A stretch of 64,000 nt of DNA from Pantoea sp. SOD02 (GTDB lineage: Bacteria; Pseudomonadota; Gammaproteobacteria; Enterobacterales; Enterobacteriaceae). The stretch lies in NCBI RefSeq assembly GCF_024707505.1, contig NZ_CP102604.1, positions 3,968,001 through 4,032,000 on the forward strand, given 5' to 3'. Below the pieces are notes generated by a model. The model searched no databases. It saw only the letters and a program-made list of their open reading frames with translations, and had not been told where the DNA came from. Shown here piece after piece: positions 53,457-64,000 of this stretch. The first letter of the stretch is position 1; each line of letters begins with the position of its first letter. The translations under genes were made by a program, and so were the position numbers.

Positions 53457-53555
53457 TTAAGCCTTTCTTTCTCCAAGCGATGCCCCGCACGGTGGAATAA
53501 TAATCACCACCACGCTAATCACGACTAGGCTAATCACTTGTAGAAGGGCTTTCAT
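53457..53555 (-). CDS. ilvL: ilv operon leader peptide IlvL
   Basis: A 32-codon leader peptide. It starts MKALLQVISLVVISVVVIII and ends PPCGASLGERKA, almost the same as E. coli IlvL. About half of the residues from 4 to 20 are Leu, Val or Ile, the codons whose slow reading during starvation lets RNA fold into the antiterminator. It is too short to have another job. Confidence 0.95.
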   Translation of the reverse strand: MKALLQVISLVVISVVVIIIPPCGASLGERKA

Positions 53556-53596
53556 GTGTTGTTTGTTTTTTCGATTGTTCGAAGTAATACCTACAG

Positions 53597-53625
53597 AGTT
53601 ATCATAGTTAGCACGTCATTGACAA
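53597..53625 (-). promoter_or_regulatory. probable ilvL promoter
   Basis: Minus strand: -35 TTGTCA (53625-53620), 17-bp spacer, -10 ATAACT (53602-53597). It is 42 bp before the ilvL start codon. The rest of the ilvL-yifB gap (up to 53883) is AT-rich and should hold the yifB promoter; no further site was identified. Confidence 0.6.
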
Positions 53626-53883
53626 TAATTTTCATTGGGAATTTTTATGACGGCGCTGGCGGTTGTGCGTTATCACATTGTAAGTAAAAGGTTATTTACA
53701 TTTGTGATAAAAATTCATAACGCCCGCTTCGTAATCTTCATTTGCGGTTTACGAACAGGCTCTGATTTTTAGTGAAACCGCTGCAATTCTCAGCGAATGT
53801 CAGGAATCTGGTTCTGATGTTGAGCAGTTAGCCATTGTTCATCCACCTGGCTGCTCTCAAGATAAAGACAACAAGGAGCGGTT

Positions 53884-55404
53884 ATGTCTTTATCCAAAGT
53901 ATTAACACGAGCTGCGCTAGGTGTTCAGGCTCCGCTGGTGACGGTGGAAGTACACATCAGCAACGGCTTGCCGGCCCTGACGCTGGTTGGACTGCCTGAA
54001 ACCACCGTAAAAGAAGCGCGGGAACGGGTGCGTAGCGCAATTATTAATAGCGGATTCACCTTCCCGGCGAAACGCGTCACCATCAATCTGGCACCTGCTG
54101 ATCTGCCTAAAGAAGGCGGACGCTATGATCTTCCCATCGCTATCGCCATTCTGGCAGCCTCTGAGCAGCTGCCAGACGCAAAACTAGGGCAATATGAATT
54201 CCTGGGGGAGTTAGCGCTTAACGGCGCGCTCTGTGGCGTTCAGGCCGCTATTCCGGCGGCGATGGCGGCGCTGCATGCGGGCAGACAAATGGTGTTAGCT
54301 GAACAGAATCAACAGGATGTCGGGTTGATTCAACAAGGCGAGACGCTGGTTGGCAAACATCTGGTAGAAATCTGTGCGTTTCTACATAACAAAACTACCC
54401 TCACCGTTGCGCATTATCACCCTGAAACGCTTGAACAGGAAAAGCAGGACCTCAGCGATATCATTGGTCAGGATCAGGGCCGGCGTGCACTGGAGATAAC
54501 CGCAGCTGGCGGGCATAACCTGTTACTGATTGGACCGCCGGGCACGGGCAAGACCATGTTGGCGACGCGTCTGCCCGGTATCATGCCGCCGTTAGACGAC
54601 CAGGAAGCGCTGGAGTGCGCCGCTATTGCCAGTCTGGTAAGCAGCGGCAATCTCCATCATCAGTGGCGCAAACGGCCGTTCAGAGCGCCTCATCACAGTG
54701 CATCACTCTATGCGCTGGTTGGTGGTGGTTCATTGCCACGACCGGGGGAAATATCTTTGGCACACAACGGTGTGTTATTTCTCGATGAGCTGCCAGAGTT
54801 TGAGCGCAGAACGCTGGATGCATTGCGCGAGCCGATCGAATCCGGGGAAATCGCCATTTCACGCACACGCGCTAAAGTGACTTATCCCGCGCGCTTTCAA
54901 TTGATCGGTGCAATGAATCCTAGCCCGACCGGGCATTATCAGGGCAATCATAATCGCTCATCACCTCAGCAAGTGTTGCGCTATCTCAATCGCCTATCAG
55001 GACCTTTTCTCGATCGCTTTGATTTATCTTTAGAAGTTCCACTTCTTCCGAGCGGATCGCTGAGTAAGAAACAACAAGTCAGCGAAAGCAGCGCTGAAGT
55101 TTTAACTCGCGTCCTTGCCGCGCGACAGATTCAAACAACCCGCAGCGGAAAAGTGAATGCTCATCTCTCAAACCCGGAGATTTTACGTTGGTGTCCATTG
55201 AAGCAGCAGGATGCTGAATGGCTGGAAGAGGTGTTGAATTCGTTGGGGCTTTCGGTACGCGCCTGGCAGCGGATTTTAAAGGTGGCGAGGACAATCGCTG
55301 ATTTAGCAGGTGAAGAGCTGATTACGCGGAGTCATTTGCAGGAAGCAGTGGGATATCGCAGCATCGACCGCTTAATGATCTATCTGCACAAAACTCTGGA
55401 ATAA
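53884..55404 (+). CDS. comM: Mg-chelatase-like AAA+ ATPase YifB/ComM
   Basis: A 506-residue AAA+ protein of the ComM family. ComM is a hexameric helicase that extends the joint during integration of incoming DNA by branch migration. The N-terminal ChlI-like domain (residues 1-130, GLPALTLVGLPETTVKEARERVRSA) is followed by the AAA core with Walker A GPPGTGKT at 217-224, Walker B VLFLDELPEF and RAPHHSAS, then a C-terminal helical domain with SVRAWQRILKVARTIADL. The position next to ilvL and maoP is as in E. coli (gene name yifB). Confidence 0.94.
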   Translation: MSLSKVLTRAALGVQAPLVTVEVHISNGLPALTLVGLPETTVKEARERVRSAIINSGFTFPAKRVTINLAPADLPKEGGRYDLPIAIAILAASEQLPDAKLGQYEFLGELALNGALCGVQAAIPAAMAALHAGRQMVLAEQNQQDVGLIQQGETLVGKHLVEICAFLHNKTTLTVAHYHPETLEQEKQDLSDIIGQDQGRRALEITAAGGHNLLLIGPPGTGKTMLATRLPGIMPPLDDQEALECAAIASLVSSGNLHHQWRKRPFRAPHHSASLYALVGGGSLPRPGEISLAHNGVLFLDELPEFERRTLDALREPIESGEIAISRTRAKVTYPARFQLIGAMNPSPTGHYQGNHNRSSPQQVLRYLNRLSGPFLDRFDLSLEVPLLPSGSLSKKQQVSESSAEVLTRVLAARQIQTTRSGKVNAHLSNPEILRWCPLKQQDAEWLEEVLNSLGLSVRAWQRILKVARTIADLAGEELITRSHLQEAVGYRSIDRLMIYLHKTLE

Positions 55405-55428
55405 AAAACGGGGCTTATATAAGCCCCG
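55403..55428. terminator. bidirectional terminator between comM and maoP
   Basis: CGGGGCTTAT-ATAAGCCCCG (55409-55428), with an A-run on the left that reads as T's for maoP. The left end touches the comM stop codon. Confidence 0.85.
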
Positions 55429-55434
55429 CTATTC

Positions 55435-55773
55435 TTAGTCATCGCTATCGCTAAAATCTTCCACCGTGTCCATCTGCGGCTTGCCGCCAGATAGCGTGTG
55501 GAAACGCTTAGGTCGTTTGATACGTGCGGTATATTTCGACCATACACGTTCAGCTTCCGTTTGCGGCTCACGAAGACCACGACATACTTCTAAAAATGAA
55601 CGCTCTTCTTCTGTAATGGGTTCACGCTTAGCGAGATCCAGTTCATTAAAGGCGTAACCGTGGCGCTCCAGAAGCTGAGCTTCTTTAATGGTGAAATCAC
55701 CATGACGCGAAAAACCACGTGGGTAATGTTTGTTATCAAAGAAACGATTCGTTGTTGCGAAGCTATCCGCCAT
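55435..55773 (-). CDS. maoP: macrodomain Ori organisation protein MaoP (YifE)
   Basis: A 112-residue protein matching E. coli MaoP/Yif[19 protein letters not shown] at 12-29, the [11 protein letters not shown] block and an acidic tail ([11 protein letters not shown]). In E. coli, MaoP acts with the nearby site maoS to limit contacts of the origin region to the Ori macrodomain. The 121-bp gap to hdfR, where maoS would be expected, is present, but I cannot point to the exact site. Its neighbours comM and hdfR are conserved. Confidence 0.94.
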   Translation of the reverse strand: MADSFATTNRFFDNKHYPRGFSRHGDFTIKEAQLLERHGYAFNELDLAKREPITEEERSFLEVCRGLREPQTEAERVWSKYTARIKRPKRFHTLSGGKPQMDTVEDFSDSDD

Positions 55774-55894
55774 TTTACACGCTCCTGACTCTCATATGGC
55801 CGTGCTATTTATGGCGCGGAGTATTAGATAGGCTTGACAGAGTGTAAAACAAAACATTTAAATCAGTACGACAAACAATTTTTGGGAGAATGCA

Positions 55895-56716
55895 GTGGAT
55901 ACGGAATTACTGAAAACTTTCCTCGAAGTGAGCAGAACACGCCATTTCGGGCGTGCTGCTGAAGCGCTTTACCTCACGCAATCTGCCGTTAGTTTTCGCA
56001 TCCGTCAGCTGGAAAACCAGCTGGGCGTAAATCTTTTTACTCGTCACCGTAATAACATCCGGCTGACTTCAGCGGGCGAGCGTTTATTGCCCTATGCCGA
56101 AAGCTTGATGAGTACCTGGCTGATGGCCAAAAAGGAAGTTTCACATACACAGCAGCATCATGAGCTTTCGATAGGAGGTAGCGCATCCCTTTGGGAAGCG
56201 TATTTAACTCCTTGGTTGCAAACACTTTATGAGAATCGCGAAAGCCTCCATCTTGAGGCGCGCATCGCCCAGCGACACTTGCTGGTTAAGCAGTTGCATG
56301 AACGTCAGTTGGACCTGTTGATCACTACCGAAGCACCAAAAATGGATGAGTTAACCAGCCAGCAAATAGGTCATATTTCTCTCGCATTATTCCGGGCGCG
56401 CAAAACTGAGAAGCGTGAAAAATATGACTATATCAAGCTGGAATGGGGCGCAGATTTTCATCAGCATGAAAGTTATCTGTCCAGTGATGATGTCCCCGTA
56501 TTAACCACGACATCGGCACATTTAACGCGCGAATTACTGCATACCACCGGTGCATGTGCATTTTTACCTGATTTTTGGCACGGCATTTATAGTGATTTGA
56601 TGGTTATTCCAGATACACCCGTCGCCGTGCGACCGTTATATGCGGTGTGGCTGCAGAATAGCGATCAGCAAAGTCACATTCGTCAGCTGCTTAAATATCC
56701 GGTTTTGACACAATAA
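55895..56716 (+). CDS. hdfR: LysR-family regulator HdfR
   Basis: A 273-residue LysR protein, shorter than most. It starts at the GTG at 55895 ([20 protein letters not shown] next), with GGGAG eight bases upstream. HdfR in E. coli represses flhDC and so flagellar synthesis, and activates gltBD. The winged helix has [34 protein letters not shown], and the rest follows the family ([13 protein letters not shown]). Divergent maoP on one side and the tRNA-Trp/Asp genes on the other match the E. coli order. Confidence 0.93.
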   Translation: MDTELLKTFLEVSRTRHFGRAAEALYLTQSAVSFRIRQLENQLGVNLFTRHRNNIRLTSAGERLLPYAESLMSTWLMAKKEVSHTQQHHELSIGGSASLWEAYLTPWLQTLYENRESLHLEARIAQRHLLVKQLHERQLDLLITTEAPKMDELTSQQIGHISLALFRARKTEKREKYDYIKLEWGADFHQHESYLSSDDVPVLTTTSAHLTRELLHTTGACAFLPDFWHGIYSDLMVIPDTPVAVRPLYAVWLQNSDQQSHIRQLLKYPVLTQ

Positions 56717-56785
56717 GATAATAAACGAGGGAGTTTGAGTGGATCACAGTGAAACTCAAACTCATTTCACTGCCGAATTTTGGAC

Positions 56786-56815
56786 AAAAAAAATCCTTTG
56801 CCGAAGCAAAGGATT
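56786..56815 (-). terminator. terminator of the rrn operon (after tRNA-Trp)
   Basis: Minus strand: AATCCTTTGC-TTCG-GCAAAGGATT followed by six T's. It is 7 bp beyond the tRNA-Trp 3' end. Confidence 0.9.
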
Positions 56816-56821
56816 ATTTTC

Positions 56822-56897
<76 letters not shown>

Positions 56898-56905
56898 AAT
56901 TAGGG

Positions 56906-56982
56906 TGGCGGAACGGACGGGGCTCGAACCCGCGACCCCCTGCGTGACAGGCAGGTATTCTAACCAACTGAACTACCGCTCC
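56906..56982 (-). tRNA. tRNA-Asp (GUC)
   Basis: 77 nt including CCA. It starts GGAGCGGTAGTTCAGTTGGT, has anticodon GTC in CTGTCAC, and its T-arm reads GGGTTCGAGCCC. It is between 5S and tRNA-Trp in the rrn operon. Confidence 0.97.
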
Positions 56983-57082
56983 ACCGATTCTGTACTGATA
57001 TCAGACAATCGTTCTGATTTCAGGTGTTTCGCCCTTCCCGCGTCACTGGGAAGGTCACGACCCGATAGCGGGTCTTAAATTG

Positions 57083-57202
57083 ATGCCTGGCAGTTCCCTA
57101 CTCTCGCATGGGGAGACCCCACACTACCATCGGCGCTACGGCGTTTCACTTCTGAGTTCGGCATGGGGTCAGGTGGGACCACCGCGCTAAAGCCGCCAGG
57201 CA
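57083..57202 (-). rRNA. rrf: 5S ribosomal RNA
   Basis: 120 nt, from TGCCTGGCGG at the 5' end to CTGCCAGGCAT at the 3' end, with the conserved CCGAACTCAGAAGTGAAACG stretch. It is about 100 nt after 23S. Confidence 0.97.
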
Positions 57203-57305
57203 AATTCTGCTGCAAAAACGAATAACATTCGCTTCCGCTAAATCTTTAATCCGTAAAACAAGCTGAAAATATCGGTCTCTCAGACCAAAACGCCTCTGGC
57301 GTTGT

Positions 57306-60213
<2,908 letters not shown>

Positions 60214-60415
60214 TCACAACCCACAGGCGTTTTGCAACGCTGCAGACTGCAAGCATTTGAGAGACTCGAACATGTTGTTATTCATTTCTTATTACGGAGA
60301 AATGAACCAACACGTCGTTTCAATTTTCAGCTTGTTCCGGATTGTTAAAGAGCAATAACTTCGCAATGTACCCGAGGATACATTCTGAAGTTAGTTATCA
60401 ACGTGGGGTCGTTGA

Positions 60416-60491
60416 TGGTGGAGCTAAGCGGGATCGAACCGCTGACCTCCTGCGTGCAAGGCAGGCGCTCTCCCAGCTGAGCTATAGCCCC
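60416..60491 (-). tRNA. tRNA-Ala (UGC)
   Basis: 76 nt including CCA, starting GGGGCTATAGCTCAGCTGGG, with anticodon TGC in CTTGCAC. It is in the 16S-23S spacer. Confidence 0.97.
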
Positions 60492-60607
60492 ATAGAGTTT
60501 TGCAAAACGCGTGCTTACCAGGAGAATTCTTTCAGGTTCGAGGCGTGTCGATACGAAGCATACTCAAGTATGCGAGCTATCGGCACAACGTGGAAACTGG
60601 AAGAATT

Positions 60608-60684
<77 letters not shown>

Positions 60685-60757
60685 GCAGGCGTTTTACGCT
60701 CTTCTTTAATTTCATCAGACAATCTGTGTGAGCACTACGCGGGAAGGTATCTTCAGG

Positions 60758-62297
<1,540 letters not shown>

Positions 62298-62442
62298 AAG
62301 TTTGATTTGCTGAAACACGTTCAGCGATGCTCATCTGTAAAACGTCATAATGAATTTCATTATGTGTTCACTCGTGAGGCTTTGATATTTTTTACGTCCG
62401 GAGACGCTGATATCAATCCTGCGAGTGCCCACACAGATTGTC

Positions 62443-62462
62443 TGATAAATTGTTAAAGAGCA
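62443..62462 (-). promoter_or_regulatory. rrn leader boxA antitermination site
   Basis: TGCTCTTTAACAATTTATCA on the minus strand, about 145 nt before 16S and downstream of promoter P2. The NusB/NusE-type antitermination complex loads on this RNA element. Confidence 0.85.
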
Positions 62463-62494
62463 TGCCGCGATTTCTCTAGCGGCGCGGGATGCGT

Positions 62495-62522
62495 ATATTA
62501 CGCTTTCCGCATTCTCAGTCAA
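62495..62522 (-). promoter_or_regulatory. rrn promoter P2
   Basis: Minus strand: TTGACT (62522-62517), 16-bp spacer, TAATAT (62500-62495). The discriminator is GC-rich. Confidence 0.85.
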
Positions 62523-62613
62523 GCATTTATTTTTGCTTTTCTGAAGGTTGCCTTGAAGGCCACCTCCTGAACACATCGCTTCGTAAGCCGTTGTTCCGTG
62601 TCAGTGGAGGCGC

Positions 62614-62641
62614 AGTATAGGGATTTCTTCAGGGCTGACAA
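62614..62641 (-). promoter_or_regulatory. rrn promoter P1 with AT-rich UP element
   Basis: Minus strand: TTGTCA (62641-62636), 16-bp spacer, TATACT (62619-62614) and a GCGCC discriminator, the growth-rate-controlled type. The stretch GAAATTAATTTGAAATTAG upstream is the UP element. The P1-P2 distance is about 120 bp as in E. coli. The region 62298-62692 holds only these leader elements. Confidence 0.88.
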
Positions 62642-62692
62642 GTGCTAATTTCAAATTAATTTCCGAGTGCTGATTTTTTCGTCGAAACGCCA

Positions 62693-63544
62693 CTAAACTG
62701 CTAATTTTTCCAGCAACGGGAAGCCATAACGCTGCAAAATCGGTGACAATTTCGTCACTTCATCATCCATACGCGTACAGAACGCTAAATTCTGCCCGGA
62801 CGAAACCGCCTGCGGTGCTTCATGCTCTAATAACCAAACGGTACGACGCGCGATAGCAGCGCCCGAATCCACCAACCTTGTCCCTTCCGGCAGTACCAAT
62901 TGCAGCTCATCACGTAATAAAGGGAAATGCGTACAGCCGAGAACCACGGTATCGGGCGGTTCTTTCATACGTAGCCAGGGTTGCACGGCGCGGCGCACAT
63001 CGGCCAGCTCAACATCTTCGCCATGCAGCTTGGCTTCCGCCAGTTCCACCAGCTCAGCAGAACCGAGCATTTCGATTTTGCAGTCTCGGGCAAATTGCGC
63101 CACCAACTCATGGGTATAAGGACGTTTCACCGTGCCACGCGTGGCCAGCAATCCCACCACGCCGTTACGCGTCAGACGCGCAGCAGGTTTAATCGCAGGC
63201 ACCACACCCACAACCGGGAATTCGAAGCGCTCACGCAGAGCCGGCAAAGAGATGGTACTGGCCGAGTTACAGGCGATAATCACCAGCGCAAGCGGAAAAC
63301 GCTGAGTGATAGCCGTCACCACCGCCACTACACGCTCGACAATAAAGTCTTCAGATTTTTCGCCGTACGGGAAACCTTCATTATCGAAGGCGTAGAGATA
63401 GTGAAGATCCGGCAGTAGATGCCGGACCTCATCATAAACAGACAGCCCACCCACGCCGGAGTCAAACACCAGCACGGTGGGACGCAGATCAGAAGCTGTA
63501 GCTGGCGCTGAGGTAATACTCCGTTCCTGGAGTTGGATAGCCAT
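62693..63544 (-). CDS. murI: glutamate racemase MurI
   Basis: A 283-residue enzyme making D-glutamate for peptidoglycan. The two catalytic cysteines are in IIACNSAST and VLGCTHFPLL; FDSGVGGLSVYDEVRHLLP near the N-terminus holds the substrate Asp-Ser pair. I place the start at the ATG at 63544 (MAIQLQERS), which gives the E. coli length and a 56-bp overlap with btuB, the same overlap as in E. coli. The next transcription unit downstream is the rrn operon. Confidence 0.95.
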   Translation of the reverse strand: MAIQLQERSITSAPATASDLRPTVLVFDSGVGGLSVYDEVRHLLPDLHYLYAFDNEGFPYGEKSEDFIVERVVAVVTAITQRFPLALVIIACNSASTISLPALRERFEFPVVGVVPAIKPAARLTRNGVVGLLATRGTVKRPYTHELVAQFARDCKIEMLGSAELVELAEAKLHGEDVELADVRRAVQPWLRMKEPPDTVVLGCTHFPLLRDELQLVLPEGTRLVDSGAAIARRTVWLLEHEAPQAVSSGQNLAFCTRMDDEVTKLSPILQRYGFPLLEKLAV

Positions 63545-64000
63545 ACGCTGTCTCATAATCTTTATCGAACAGGTTGGCAATTCTACCACGAACGGTGAGC
63601 TGTGATGTGACCGGATACGAGACAGCGAGATCTACCGTGCTGTAACTCGGTAAACGACGTTGCTCGCTGGCATATTCGCTGGTGTTGTTATCGTAGCGCT
63701 TACCAAAGTATTGGTAGATGACATCGATATCAAAGTCATACACCGTCATACCCAGCTGATATTTGGCCTGCTCACGCGCGCGACGCGCCAGCGTTTCACC
63801 ATCTGAATCACGACGAGCATCCAGATAACCCAAAGTGATCTGGTGATGAAGGAAGCTGGTATCAAAATCAGCGGTGGCTTCAATACCTTTCATCGTAACG
63901 GCTTTTTCATTGTAATAGCCGCCCTCAAAAGTCACAGGATCAGAAGCGTAAGTAATGAGATCGCTGACTTTATTATGATACGCCGCAACACGCCAATTGA
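63489..64000 (-). CDS. btuB: vitamin B12 outer-membrane receptor BtuB, C-terminal part (cut by window edge)
   Basis: The last 170 residues of a TonB-dependent outer-membrane barrel; the rest is to the right of the window. The frame is open to the edge, reading NWRVAAYHNKVSDLITYASD at its start. It contains typical barrel strands and RGRIANLFDKDYETAYGYPT, and ends in SASYSF, the aromatic C-terminus recognised by the Bam complex. It matches E. coli BtuB (IANLFDKDYETVYGY). BtuB takes up cobalamin; the upstream cobalamin riboswitch is outside the window. It overlaps murI by 56 bp. Confidence 0.93.
   Translation of the reverse strand, partial: NWRVAAYHNKVSDLITYASDPVTFEGGYYNEKAVTMKGIEATADFDTSFLHHQITLGYLDARRDSDGETLARRAREQAKYQLGMTVYDFDIDVIYQYFGKRYDNNTSEYASEQRRLPSYSTVDLAVSYPVTSQLTVRGRIANLFDKDYETAYGYPTPGTEYYLSASYSF

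Noticed and set aside
53640-53883. CRP-S (Sxy-dependent) competence site upstream of comM
   Set aside because: A TGTGATAAAAATTCATA stretch is only CRP-like; no clear TGCGA-N6-TCGCA site was found, so I do not call it.

Overview
This is a chromosomal window from a gamma-proteobacterium of the order Enterobacterales, most likely Erwiniaceae (Pantoea/Erwinia-like). The evidence is gene content and order: ilvY/ilvC with ilvLXGMEDA, then yifB(comM)-maoP-hdfR next to an rRNA operon ending in tRNA-Asp/tRNA-Trp, btuB-murI overlapping by 56 nt, yhjC-yhjD-yhjE, mntP, mqo, and an L-galactonate locus (lgoD/lgoR/lgoT). No phage, IS or CRISPR was seen. One family of palindromic intergenic repeats (REP/BIME-like) recurs at about a dozen places.

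Layout. 1-7.8 kb: part of a GNAT gene, an ABC exporter, a FemAB-like protein, a LysR regulator with a glutathionyl-hydroquinone reductase/esterase pair, a TIM-barrel isomerase, crcB and a RelE/ParE-Phd toxin-antitoxin pair. 7.9-11.5 kb: lgoD facing away from lgoR and lgoT (L-galactonate uptake and oxidation). 11.5-31.2 kb: a peptide-catabolic island. A rightward six-gene operon (peptide ABC transporter plus D-aminopeptidase) converges on a leftward nine-gene operon (DgcN-like and DgcA-like D-glutamate enzymes, a Gsi-like peptide ABC transporter, a DmpA-type peptidase, an M55 D-aminopeptidase and an FAH-family enzyme). A leftward M19 dipeptidase-LysR pair diverges from the first operon. The two operons meet at a three-copy 78-bp tandem repeat. 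31.4-44.4 kb: an AzuC-like small protein, mntP with a MntR-like box, mqo, an AT-rich islet (DUF417 protein and an unknown), a LysE exporter facing a MocR regulator, GST, PhzF, an SDR and yhjCDE. 44.4-53.6 kb: the branched-chain amino-acid genes with attenuator, ilvX and operators. 53.9-64 kb: comM, maoP, hdfR, a complete rrn operon read leftward (16S-Ile-Ala-23S-5S-Asp-Trp), murI and the 3' end of btuB.

How the genes work together. The most notable block is 11.9-31.2 kb. It has two peptide importers, one with a Tat-type and one with a Sec-type binding protein. It has four unrelated peptidases, three of which belong to families known to act on D-residue or unusual peptides. It also has a DUF1611/enolase-superfamily pair matching the DgcN-DgcA route by which D-glutamate is N-acylated and then racemised. 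I infer a system for importing and breaking down peptides that contain D-amino acids, such as murein fragments or non-ribosomal peptides. No substrate has been shown by anything in this window.

The ilv block is classical and apparently intact, including ilvG. The rrn operon combines the flank found downstream of rrnC in E. coli with the flank found upstream of rrnB, which suggests a different arrangement of rrn loci from E. coli.
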